From contig DASROJ010000238.1 in the NCBI GenBank assembly GCA_035646975.1, forward strand, positions 1-12,551: DNA of 12,551 bases, read 5' to 3'. The notes beneath the pieces are model-generated. The model was not told the origin of the DNA. It did not search any database and worked only from the letters and a program-made list of their open reading frames with translations. Source of the DNA: DASROJ01 sp035646975. Its GTDB lineage: Bacteria; Acidobacteriota; Polarisedimenticolia; JACPZX01; DASXTC01. This document shows positions 1-6,520 of this stretch, one piece after another. The position numbers and the translations under genes were made by a program. Position 1 is the stretch's first letter, and each line of letters starts with the position of its first letter.

Positions 1-1
1 G

Positions 2-433
2 CCTTTGCCGCCCGCGGGCCGGGTGGCGGGCGGGCGTGGTGCCGCGCCGGCAGCCGCCGCGCCGCCTGGCAAGCAGTTCGTGACGGCGATGGCGTGCGAA
101 ACCTGCCACGCGCAGGAATACGAGGTCTACCGCACCAGCGCCCACGCGCGCGCTTTCGACACCCTGGCAAAGGCGAACCAGGACTTCAATCCCGAGTGCG
201 TCAAGTGCCATGTGACAGGCTTCCAGCAGCCCAACGGCTTCGTCAACGCGCGTCAAACCCCGGATCTCGCGAACGTCCAGTGCGAGTCCTGCCACGGCAA
301 CGCGGCCGAGCACCTCACCGATCCGAAAAAGCCTTTCGGCCAGGTTCCCCCTCGCGCCTGCTTTACCTGCCACACGAAGGAAAACAGCCCGGACTTCGTG
401 TTCTACAAGTACTGGAACCTCATCAAGCACTGA
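2..433 (+). CDS. multiheme cytochrome c (cytochrome c554-like domain), 3' part
   Basis: The reading frame is open to the left edge, so the gene begins outside the window. The visible 143 residues hold four CxxCH heme-binding motifs: CETCH (codons from 95), CVKCH, CESCH and CFTCH. The surrounding text, including SAHARAF between hemes one and two and VQCESCHGNAAEH around heme three, matches the cytochrome c554 family, in which extra His residues act as distal heme ligands. Before the first heme lies a low-complexity Gly/Ala/Pro/Arg stretch of about 20 residues, which looks like a linker to an upstream domain. Known: such proteins are exported and heme is attached outside the cytoplasmic membrane; they carry electrons. 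Inferred: some relatives are fused behind a metallophosphatase/5'-nucleotidase domain, which would suit the linker, but that part is not visible. The electron partner is unknown. It ends 65 bases before ruvX, which has its own promoter, so the two are probably transcribed separately. Confidence 0.85.
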   Translation, partial: PLPPAGRVAGGRGAAPAAAAPPGKQFVTAMACETCHAQEYEVYRTSAHARAFDTLAKANQDFNPECVKCHVTGFQQPNGFVNARQTPDLANVQCESCHGNAAEHLTDPKKPFGQVPPRACFTCHTKENSPDFVFYKYWNLIKH

Positions 434-452
434 GCGGCCCGGTCGCCTCGCA

Positions 453-481
453 TTGACACTCCGCGGGACGGGCACAATAAT
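453..481 (+). promoter_or_regulatory. sigma70-type promoter of ruvX
   Basis: TTGACA (453-458, a perfect -35) is followed after 17 bases by AATAAT (476-481, five of six matches to TATAAT). It stands out as AT-rich in GC-rich surroundings and lies in the only gap between the cytochrome and ruvX. The predicted transcript start is near 488, giving a leader of only about 11 bases before the ATG at 499. Confidence 0.75.
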
Positions 482-489
482 CGGGATTC

Positions 490-493
490 GAGG
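490..493 (+). promoter_or_regulatory. ribosome binding site deciding the ruvX start
   Basis: GAGG at 490-493 lies five bases before ATG 499. The alternative in-frame GTG at 493 would need GGGA at 483-486, which lies upstream of the predicted transcript start, so ATG 499 is preferred. Confidence 0.5.
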
Positions 494-498
494 TGTTC

Positions 499-915
499 AT
501 GTCCCGGGTCATGGCGCTCGACGTGGGAAAGATCTCTCTGGGCGTTGCCGTGAGCGACGCGTTGGGCATCTGCGCCCAGCCGATCACGACGCTGAAACGC
601 TCGAGTTTCAGAAAGGACTTGACCGCGATCGCCGAGCTCATCCGAGAACACGAGGTCGCTTCGATCGTCATCGGGCTGCCCCTGCGTCTTGCCGGTGATG
701 CGGGTCCTGCAGCCGATGGAGCGATGGCTTTCGCCGAGAGACTCCGCGAGGCGTTCGAGCTGCCGGTGGTGACCTGGGATGAGCGTCTCACGACCGTTCA
801 GGCCGAGCGGGCGCTGCTCGAAGGCGACGTTTCCCGCCGCCGTCGCAAGCAGGTCATCAATCAGATCGCCGCCGCGATCATCCTCCAGTCCTACCTGGAC
901 AGCCGAAGCGCCTGA
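499..915 (+). CDS. ruvX: RuvX/YqgF family putative pre-16S rRNA nuclease / Holliday junction resolvase
   Basis: A 138-residue RNase H-fold protein of normal family length. The diagnostic blocks are present in order: ALDVGKISLGVAVSD near the N-terminus with catalytic Asp8, IVIGLPL at about 57-62, WDERLTT at 93-99 with Glu95, and the final helix ending in AAAIILQSYLD. The family processes the 5' end of 16S rRNA in E. coli and has been proposed to cut Holliday junctions. It acts in the cytoplasm. Oddity: the last helix reads VINQIAAAIIL, where relatives (for example E. coli KVDSASAVIIL) have Asp; here Asn121 (codon 859-861) occupies the third acidic position. The gene stops at 913-915 and mltG starts on the last base of that stop (TGATG), so the two are translationally coupled. 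GTG 493 is an alternative start that would add two residues. Confidence 0.92.
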   Translation: MSRVMALDVGKISLGVAVSDALGICAQPITTLKRSSFRKDLTAIAELIREHEVASIVIGLPLRLAGDAGPAADGAMAFAERLREAFELPVVTWDERLTTVQAERALLEGDVSRRRRKQVINQIAAAIILQSYLDSRSA

Positions 916-1973
916 TGTCGAAGCCGGGATCAGGCGGTGATTTGACGAGATTCGGACCGGTGCTGGTGCTCGCCGCGGCGTTCATCGTCTGCTTCGCCGC
1001 GGTCGGATCGATGGCGTGGAAGGCGAGCCTGCCCTACAAAGGATACGCGGAGCCTTCGGTCACACTGGTCATCGAGGCGGGCAAACCGGCGCGGGCCGCC
1101 GCCCTTCAGCTGCAGCAAGCCCGGGTCGTCCGCAGCGCGCTGGCGTTCAGGATCCTGATGCGGCTGCGCCGCGCCGAGGAGAAGGTTCACGCGGGGGAGT
1201 ACGAATTCACCGGAGCGATGAGACCCGATGAAGTGCTCGACAAGCTGGTGCGGGGTGACGTGGTGCTGCACAAGATCACCGTGCCCGAAGGACTTCGGAT
1301 GGACGAGACAGCGGACCTGATCTCGGCGGCCGGTTACGGCAACCGCGCTTCCTGGATCGAGGCGATCCACGAGGCGAAGCTGATCTCGGACCTCGACCCC
1401 GACGCCACGGATCTCGAAGGGTATCTCTTTCCCGAGACCTATCTCCTGCCCCGTGGCGCCACACCGGACTCGATCGTGGCCGAGATGGTTCAGCGCTTCC
1501 GCAGGGAGATGACCCCGCTGCGACGAAGCCGGATGCAGGAGCTGGGACTCAACATCCGTCAGGCGGTGACGCTGGCCTCGCTGGTCGAAGAAGAGGCCAA
1601 GGAAGATGAGGAGCGGCCGAGGATCGCCGGCGTGTTTCTCAACCGCCTCAGCAGCTCGATGCTGCTTCAGTGCGATCCGACGGTCGTCTACGCGCTGGTT
1701 CGGGACAACCAGTACCGGGGAAGGATCTACCGCACCGACCTCGATTACGCTTCGCCATACAACACCTACATTCACCCGGGTCTGCCGCCCGGGCCGATCT
1801 CCAGCCCCGGCCTCCGCTCCCTGGACGCCGCGCTCAACCCCGCCCGGACCGGGGAGCTATATTTCGTCGTCAGCGGTCCGGGCCGTCATCGCTTCTCGAC
1901 GACCCTCGAGCAGCACGAGCTGGCCGTCAGGCGATACCGGCAGGGTCTCGACCTTGCCAATCGGCATCGTTGA
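915..1973 (+). CDS. mltG: endolytic murein transglycosylase MltG (YceG-like)
   Basis: 352 residues, close to the family's usual 340 or so. One N-terminal membrane helix (about 13-36) anchors the protein, with the rest in the periplasm. A LysM-like region with VTLVIEAGKPARAAA (49-63) is followed by the YceG catalytic domain: EGYLFPETYLLPRG (168-181), ASLVEEEAKEDEERPRIAGV (221-240, containing the catalytic Glu), LQCDPTVVYAL (251-261), and YNTYIHPGLPPGPISSPG (282-299). The Asn-Thr-Tyr and Pro-Gly-Leu-Pro-Pro-Gly-Pro-Ile motifs are hallmarks of this family. MltG cleaves nascent glycan strands and is thought to set the end of peptidoglycan polymerisation, working beside penicillin-binding proteins. 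The start ATG 915 overlaps the ruvX stop by one base. The ruvX-mltG pair is probably one transcript from the promoter at 453. The next gene starts 62 bases downstream without an obvious promoter of its own. Confidence 0.95.
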   Translation: MSKPGSGGDLTRFGPVLVLAAAFIVCFAAVGSMAWKASLPYKGYAEPSVTLVIEAGKPARAAALQLQQARVVRSALAFRILMRLRRAEEKVHAGEYEFTGAMRPDEVLDKLVRGDVVLHKITVPEGLRMDETADLISAAGYGNRASWIEAIHEAKLISDLDPDATDLEGYLFPETYLLPRGATPDSIVAEMVQRFRREMTPLRRSRMQELGLNIRQAVTLASLVEEEAKEDEERPRIAGVFLNRLSSSMLLQCDPTVVYALVRDNQYRGRIYRTDLDYASPYNTYIHPGLPPGPISSPGLRSLDAALNPARTGELYFVVSGPGRHRFSTTLEQHELAVRRYRQGLDLANRHR

Positions 1974-2035
1974 CCGGTCGGCGCGCAGGAAACGGGTGCC
2001 CGGGTCGACCGTGTCATGCGGAGCGCTTCGCGCCA

Positions 2036-3346
2036 ATGATGAAGCTCTTGAACAGACGCCTCGGGATGGTCTGCGCCCTGGTCATGGTGTCAGCGGACCT
2101 CCAGGGCGCCAGGGCGGCGGCCTCCTCCCGGACTGTCGTGTCGCCATCGATGGCCGAGGCGATGATCGAAATGCGCAGGACGCTTGCCCGCGTCAGGGAG
2201 CATGGATTCAAGGCTGACGTGCCGGTGGAGACGATGACCGAGGCCCAGGTGAGATTGTTTCTGCTGGATAAGCTCCAACGCGATTACCCGGACGAAAAAA
2301 TCGCCCGCGAGCAGGAGACCTACGTCCATTTCGGGTTTCTCAAGCCGGGGGAGGACCTCAAGCGGCTCTTCGTCCAGCTGCTGGTGGAGCAGGCGGCAGG
2401 ATTCTACGACCCCGACGACAAGAGGCTGTTCCTGGTCGCGGGAAGGCCCCTGCCCGGCATGGCGCTGGTTCACGAGCTGGCTCATGTTCTGCAGGACCAG
2501 ACCTTCGGCGTCATGGGGATCCTCGATCGGGCGCGTGACAACGATGACGCCCTGCTGGCAGCCCAGTCGATGATCGAAGGCGAGGCGACGTATCTGTCCG
2601 ATGTCTACATGTCGATGCATCCAGGCGGCGAGGATCCGATGGGCGAAGATGCCGACGTGGCCACCGTACCGGTGAGCGGCGCGCGCAACGATGTGGAAAC
2701 GCCTGAACCGATCCCCGAGATCCTCAAGGCGAACCTGATGTTCCCGTACACGCAGGGGATGACCTGGGCCGGCGCAGTGGTCCGGAAGGGCGGGGAGAAA
2801 ACGATGGACTCGATGTTCCGGCACCCTCCTGAATCGACCGAGCAGATCCTCCATCCGGAAAAGAGCCAGCCTCCCCGCGATCTTCCTTCCGAGATCAAGC
2901 CCGAAGTGTTGTCCCGGCTCGCACCGATTCTGGCGGCCGGCGGCTATCGCGAGGTGAAGGTCAACACACTCGGCGAGTTCAACATTCTCCAATTGTTCGG
3001 TGGACGCACCGACCCCGGCGCAGCCGACGCCGCGGCGGGATGGGATGGGGATAGCTTCGAAATCGTCGAGAGGCCCGCAGGGGGCACGGCGATGATCTGG
3101 ATTTCGGTCTGGGACTCGAACGACGATGCCGCCGCCTTTCGCGCGCGGGCCGCCTCGTGGCTCGCCAGCCGGCATCCCGGCGGTGGAGGCTGGATCACTG
3201 GACCGGACGGCCCGGCCGGCCCGGCCGGAAGGATCGTCTGGATGCTGGAGGGATTCGAGCCTGCGCCGGCCGCGACGATCGCCGCATCGCTTGCCGGAGC
3301 CCTTGCCCAAGGCGCAGACGGTCCGCGTGGCGTGAGGTTCCGATGA
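2036..3346 (+). CDS. secreted HExxH zinc metallopeptidase, uncharacterised family
   Basis: 436 residues. The N-terminus has positive charges, a hydrophobic core (LGMVCALVMVSA) and an Ala-rich end near residue 29, which reads as a signal peptide. The centre carries AGFYDPDDKRLFLVAG (121-135), then LVHELAHVLQDQ (144-155) with His146, Glu147 and His150 as the zinc-binding HExxH, and MIEGEATY (179-186) about 33 residues later, whose Glu181 or Glu183 would be the third zinc ligand in a gluzincin-type site. Families with this spacing occur in several soil phyla, but I know no assigned substrate. The C-terminal 200 residues include PYTQGMTWAGAVVRKGG and a Gly-Pro-Ala-rich turn coded by a 9-base tandem repeat (3209-3226). 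There is no strong ribosome site: GGAG at 2020-2023 lies 12 bases before ATG 2036, and ATG 2039 is possible. The stop overlaps the next start (ATGA), so it is coupled to a membrane protease. Confidence 0.72.
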   Translation: MMKLLNRRLGMVCALVMVSADLQGARAAASSRTVVSPSMAEAMIEMRRTLARVREHGFKADVPVETMTEAQVRLFLLDKLQRDYPDEKIAREQETYVHFGFLKPGEDLKRLFVQLLVEQAAGFYDPDDKRLFLVAGRPLPGMALVHELAHVLQDQTFGVMGILDRARDNDDALLAAQSMIEGEATYLSDVYMSMHPGGEDPMGEDADVATVPVSGARNDVETPEPIPEILKANLMFPYTQGMTWAGAVVRKGGEKTMDSMFRHPPESTEQILHPEKSQPPRDLPSEIKPEVLSRLAPILAAGGYREVKVNTLGEFNILQLFGGRTDPGAADAAAGWDGDSFEIVERPAGGTAMIWISVWDSNDDAAAFRARAASWLASRHPGGGGWITGPDGPAGPAGRIVWMLEGFEPAPAATIAASLAGALAQGADGPRGVRFR

Positions 3347-4332
3347 AGCGATCGCTGCAGGTCATCGCAGGCCTCACGCTCGCGCTGACCGCGGTGGCCG
3401 GTTACTACGGCTATCGCAAGGGCGGCGCCATTTTCAACATGTGGGTCGTGGTCGCCTTCGCGCTCCTGATGGTGCCCTACTTCGCCCTCGGGTTCGATGG
3501 CGTGGTGGAGACGTTGCGGAGCATCGGCAGGTCGAACCGGATCCGACTCACGCTCATGGGTTTCCTGCTGATGGTTCCCGGTCTCATCATCCTGTTCAGC
3601 GAGGGCGGGCACATCACGCTGCGACGGTTCATCTCGCTGGCGCTCTACATCAGCGTGCCGATTCTGATACTGGCCGGCTGGGGGCCGGCGGGCACGAGAC
3701 CCTCCTGGGTCGACCTGCTCATCCTGCTGATGCTCTGGCTGCCGGTGGAGCTGCAGTACTTCGAGAGATTCTGGAATCTTCCTTCGGTCAACCCTTCGTA
3801 TGTGCTGGCCAAGACTCTCGGGATGGAACTTGCGCTGTTCTGCTTCGTCGTCGTGCGCCGGCTCGATGGCGTCGGCTACCGTTTCAGGCTCGCGGGGGAA
3901 GACCTCACGGTCGGTCTCACGGCCTTGGTGGCGTTTCTCGCCGTCGGCGTGCCGGCGGCCCTGACCACCGGGTTCGTCCACTTCGAGCCGCACTGGGCCG
4001 GCCCCGGCAAATGGCTCCTGAGCGCCCTGGGGATATTCTTCTTCATCGCGCTGCCGGAGGAAGTGCTCTTCCGCGGACTCATCTTCAACATGCTGCAGCG
4101 GCTGATACGACAGGGGGGGCCTTACACCGCCCTGGTCGTCTCCTCGGTGATCTTCGGTCTGGCGCACCTGAACAACCCGCCGGGAGACTGGCGCTACGTC
4201 GTGCTCGCGACGCTGGCCGGACTCTGCTACGGCTGGGCCTACCTGCGCACCGGCAGCCTGCTCGCGTCGTCGTTTACGCACGCGATGGTGGACATCATCG
4301 GTCGAACGCTGTTCCCGCATGTCTCTCACTGA
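3343..4332 (+). CDS. CPBP family intramembrane glutamic endopeptidase (CAAX protease/Rce1-like)
   Basis: 329 residues, mostly hydrophobic, with about eight membrane helices. The Abi/CPBP domain is in the C-terminal 110 residues. Motif 1 is PEEVLFRGLIF (Glu239, Glu240, Arg244; the EExxxR motif), motif 2 is FGLAHL (Phe271, His275), and motif 3 is FTHAMVD (His313, Asp317, where many relatives have Asn). These residues form the proposed active site inside the membrane. The N-terminal half (about 8-175) is an extra membrane region not needed for the core fold. Bacterial CPBP proteins are tied to processing of peptides, bacteriocin immunity and anti-sigma or adaptor control; nothing here identifies the substrate. 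The start ATG 3343 overlaps the stop of the secreted metallopeptidase by four bases, so both are probably made together and may act on related envelope targets. That link is an inference. Confidence 0.85.
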   Translation: MKRSLQVIAGLTLALTAVAGYYGYRKGGAIFNMWVVVAFALLMVPYFALGFDGVVETLRSIGRSNRIRLTLMGFLLMVPGLIILFSEGGHITLRRFISLALYISVPILILAGWGPAGTRPSWVDLLILLMLWLPVELQYFERFWNLPSVNPSYVLAKTLGMELALFCFVVVRRLDGVGYRFRLAGEDLTVGLTALVAFLAVGVPAALTTGFVHFEPHWAGPGKWLLSALGIFFFIALPEEVLFRGLIFNMLQRLIRQGGPYTALVVSSVIFGLAHLNNPPGDWRYVVLATLAGLCYGWAYLRTGSLLASSFTHAMVDIIGRTLFPHVSH

Positions 4333-4388
4333 AACGATCCCGCGTTGAGCTTCGCGCGCGCCGTGAATCCGGCGACGCCCGATTGCTC

Positions 4389-4418
4389 TTGACCCTGCGG
4401 TCCGGCGGCGCGTAGAAT
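4389..4418 (+). promoter_or_regulatory. sigma70-type promoter of the dciA-like gene
   Basis: TTGACC (4389-4394) is followed after 18 bases by TAGAAT (4413-4418). The expected transcript start is near 4425. An in-frame ATG at 4417-4419 overlaps the -10 box and so should not be part of the message. The preceding 56 bases after the CPBP stop (4333-4388) hold no convincing terminator. Confidence 0.65.
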
Positions 4419-4512
4419 GCGGACCGCGCCTTTCGCTTCGTGCGTTTCTTCCGCGACGGGCATCCCGAATCACTTCAGCGTTACAGCATCGTCACGACGG
4501 CGGCGTCAAGAA

Positions 4513-5013
4513 TTGAAGAACGCACCCGATTTCTCCAGCATCGACGACATCGGCCGGCAGTCCGAGCGGCACTTCGGATCGGAACGATTCCCGGAGCGGC
4601 TGCGGTTCCTGCGTCTCGATCACGCCTGGGGTGTTGCGGTCGGCGCGCACGTGCGAGCAGTGACGCGACCCGCCCTCGGCACGGCCGATTCTCTCGTCGT
4701 GGAAGTCCGCGATGCGAAGTGGAAAAAGGAGCTCGACCGCCTCAAGCCCGAGATCCTCGCCCGCCTGAACAGGCAGATCCCCTCCTCACCCGTCCGCGAC
4801 ATCACCTTTCGCGTCAGGAAGACGGCTGGCGCCGACTGGCGGGCTGAACCGGTGGGCGGATCGCTCCCTTCCACCGCGGCCAATCGCCCTGGTCGTCCGG
4901 AAACGGCGGTCCCGTCGGAGGCCTCGTCGTCGCTGCACGACGTCACCGACGACGCTCTGAGAGAACGGCTCTCCCGCGTGATGGTGCGGTATCTCGCGCG
5001 GACGGCTTCCTAG
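4513..5013 (+). CDS. DUF721 / DciA-like protein (predicted replicative helicase loader)
   Basis: The core matches DUF721: LDHAWGVAVGAHVRAVTRP (35-53), a Gly-x-Leu-x-Val-type strand in DSLVVEVRDAKWKKELDRLK (59-78), EILARLNRQI, and VRDITFRV (94-101). In the family, DciA is the ancestral partner that loads the DnaB helicase at replication forks in bacteria lacking DnaC. This supports a cytoplasmic, DNA-linked role, but small DUF721 proteins are not all proven loaders. After the core come about 40 Pro/Ser/Ala-rich residues, probably disordered, and a final amphipathic helix (about 146-163). The start is uncertain. The frame is open from ATG 4417, but that codon sits inside the -10 box, and TTG 4513 is the only start codon between there and the conserved core, giving 166 residues. 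No strong ribosome site precedes TTG 4513. The stop TAG (5011-5013) overlaps that of the convergent DUF2752 gene. Confidence 0.8.
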   Translation: MKNAPDFSSIDDIGRQSERHFGSERFPERLRFLRLDHAWGVAVGAHVRAVTRPALGTADSLVVEVRDAKWKKELDRLKPEILARLNRQIPSSPVRDITFRVRKTAGADWRAEPVGGSLPSTAANRPGRPETAVPSEASSSLHDVTDDALRERLSRVMVRYLARTAS

Positions 5014-5378
5014 GAAAGCTTGCCGGACACGACTCTGACAATCCAGACGAGCAGGAGCAGGACGGCCCCCGCGCCAAACGGCCGGATGCCGATACGGGGG
5101 GCAGGTCGTCCCGTCGCGAGCCGAACGCCGTTCATCAGGAACAGCCAGACTGTCCACAGCCAGGCGAGCGGGCCAAGCGGGTTGAGCGCGAAGGCCTCCG
5201 ACCAGTGACCACGCCCGGCCGACAGAAAGGCGCGCGTCAGACCGCATCCGGGGCAGTCAAGTCCGGTGAGCCCGTGGAAAAGGCAGATCGTGAAAGGCGG
5301 CAGGCTCGCGGGACCGAGCGCCAGCGGGAGCAGCAGCGCGATCGAAAGCGCGATGAAGAGCAACACGGCATCGCTCAA
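5010..5378 (-). CDS. DUF2752 small membrane protein
   Basis: 122 residues with three predicted membrane helices (about 4-22, 65-84, 101-117). The family signature is complete: CPGCGLTRA (42-50), followed by GRGHWSEAFALNPLGP (55-70). The two Cys residues close to a Gly-Leu-Thr-Arg-Ala turn are nearly invariant in DUF2752; their purpose is unknown, though metal binding or a disulfide is possible. No function is established for the family. I chose TTG 5378 as start because GAGGGA lies six bases upstream and the product then begins directly with the first membrane helix. An upstream in-frame start at 5453 would add 25 non-conserved residues and would run through the opposing gldA promoter. It is divergent from the ABC operon and convergent with the dciA-like gene. 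Confidence 0.82.
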   Translation of the reverse strand: MSDAVLLFIALSIALLLPLALGPASLPPFTICLFHGLTGLDCPGCGLTRAFLSAGRGHWSEAFALNPLGPLAWLWTVWLFLMNGVRLATGRPAPRIGIRPFGAGAVLLLLVWIVRVVSGKLS

Positions 5379-5384
5379 CGGGGC

Positions 5385-5390
5385 TCCCTC
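5385..5390 (-). promoter_or_regulatory. ribosome binding site deciding the DUF2752 start
   Basis: Read on the minus strand, GAGGGA lies six bases before TTG 5378. It is the best Shine-Dalgarno match upstream of the conserved region and supports the TTG start over the longer form. Confidence 0.6.
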
Positions 5391-5401
5391 ATGCCGGGCA
5401 G

Positions 5402-5429
5402 GGTAGAACCGGTGAGCGTTCGTGGTCAA
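5402..5429 (-). promoter_or_regulatory. possible promoter of the DUF2752 gene
   Basis: On the minus strand TTGACC (5429-5424) is followed after 16 bases by TCTACC (5407-5402), a poor -10 box. The predicted start near 5396 would give a leader of about 18 bases. The -35 is good and the -10 weak, so this is tentative. Confidence 0.35.
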
Positions 5430-5446
5430 AGGAAAGTTCGCCGGGG

Positions 5447-5475
5447 TTGACACCTCCGATCTGCTTTGCTATGAA
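5447..5475 (+). promoter_or_regulatory. promoter of the gldA-like operon (extended -10)
   Basis: A perfect TTGACA (5447-5452) is followed after 17 bases by TATGAA (5470-5475), with TGC immediately before it (5467-5469) as an extended -10 TGN element. The predicted transcript start is near 5482, leaving an untranslated leader of about 88 bases. The same leader holds short inverted repeats at 5488-5511. Confidence 0.65.
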
Positions 5476-5569
5476 TTCGGACCGATCGTTGGCTGTCTCC
5501 AACTCAAGTTGAACAAAGACCAAACGCGCTTCGCCGTCAACCCGCTCACCATCGGAGGAACCTCCCGGA

Positions 5570-6520
5570 ATGATCGAGGTCGACCGCCTCAGCAAGAGCT
5601 TCGGCGGACGTCCGGCCGTCAAGGACGTCTCGTTTCACGTGGCGAAGGGAGAGATACTCGGCTTTCTGGGACCCAATGGCGCCGGCAAGACCACGACGAT
5701 GCGCATCCTCACCTGCTATCTGCCGGCGACCTCGGGAACCGCGCGGGTGGCCGGGTTCGACGTGTTCGAGCAATCGATGGAAGTGCGCCGTCGCGTGGGG
5801 TACCTGCCCGAGAATCCGCCGCTCTATGACGAGATGACCGTCCGCTCCTACCTCGACTTCGTCGCGAGGATCAAGGGGGTGGCCGCGCGCCAGGTCAAGG
5901 CGCGCATCGATGCCGTCGCGGTGAAGTGCGGTCTCACCGAGGTGCTGCCCCGGGTCGTGGGGCACCTGTCGCGCGGATTCCGGCAGCGCGTGGGGCTGGC
6001 GCAGGCGCTGATCAACGATCCGCCCGTGCTGATCCTCGACGAGCCCACCATCGGGCTCGACCCAGCCCAGATCGTCGAAATCCGCCAGGTCATCAAGGGG
6101 CTGGCGGGCGACCATACCGTGATCTTCTCGACCCACATCCTTCCCGAGGTCACGGCCACCTGCAGCCACGTGATCATCATCAATTACGGGCAGGCCGTCG
6201 TGGCCGGTCCGCTGTCCGAGCTGGCGGCGGGCGAAAAGGGGGCTCAGAAACTGCACCTGCAGGTGGCGCGGGACGGCTCGGCGGTGAGCGACGCGCTGGC
6301 CACGCTGTCCGGTGTGCGGTCCGTCGCGCGCGACGGCGCGCGGCCCGGCGCCTATCGTCTGACGGTGGATGCCTCCCCCGAGCAGCGCGAGCGAGTGGCC
6401 GGCCTGGTCGTGCAGAGTGGCTGGGGTCTGCTGGAGCTCACCCCGGTCACCCCCTCGCTCGAGGACATCTATCTCAGGCTGACGGGCGGCGCCGGCGCCC
6501 AGGAGGAGCAGGCGGCATGA
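5570..6520 (+). CDS. ABC transporter ATP-binding protein, GldA-like
   Basis: 316 residues, a complete nucleotide-binding domain plus a C-terminal extension. Walker A is GPNGAGKT (34-41), the Q-loop region reads GYLPENPPLYDE (77-88) with Glu in place of Gln as is common in this subfamily, the signature is LSRGFRQRVG (133-142), Walker B is VLILDEPT (153-160), the D-loop GLDP (162-165) and the switch His is 189 in STH. The residues after about 225 form a small regulatory domain typical of ABC-2 exporters. It hydrolyses ATP on the inner face of the membrane to power the permease encoded next. The start ATG 5570 follows GGAGG (5554-5558). The stop overlaps the permease start by four bases (ATGA). 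The order ATPase, permease, GldG, DUF4340 points to the Gld-type exporter group rather than to drug efflux, though the substrate is unknown. Confidence 0.93.
   Translation: MIEVDRLSKSFGGRPAVKDVSFHVAKGEILGFLGPNGAGKTTTMRILTCYLPATSGTARVAGFDVFEQSMEVRRRVGYLPENPPLYDEMTVRSYLDFVARIKGVAARQVKARIDAVAVKCGLTEVLPRVVGHLSRGFRQRVGLAQALINDPPVLILDEPTIGLDPAQIVEIRQVIKGLAGDHTVIFSTHILPEVTATCSHVIIINYGQAVVAGPLSELAAGEKGAQKLHLQVARDGSAVSDALATLSGVRSVARDGARPGAYRLTVDASPEQRERVAGLVVQSGWGLLELTPVTPSLEDIYLRLTGGAGAQEEQAA

Noticed and set aside
1975..2011. Inverted repeat CGGTCG/CGACCG between mltG and the metallopeptidase
   Set aside because: Six pairs around a 25-base loop without a T-run; too weak to call a terminator.
3209..3226. 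Perfect 9-base tandem repeat GGCCCGGCC
   Set aside because: It is in frame and codes for Gly-Pro-Ala units inside the metallopeptidase; a local coding repeat, not an element.
2090..3310. Minus-strand open frame of 406 codons inside the metallopeptidase gene
   Set aside because: No motif is recognisable; the plus-strand frame has a signal peptide and HExxH motif.
4359..4374. Hairpin CGCCG-TGAATC-CGGCG after the CPBP gene as a terminator
   Set aside because: The stem is only five pairs and no T-run follows, so it is not distinguishable from chance in GC-rich DNA.
2944..4473. Long minus-strand open frame (509 codons) across the metallopeptidase and CPBP genes
   Set aside because: Its product is Arg/Glu/Gln/His-rich without family features, and the plus strand has complete, coupled genes.
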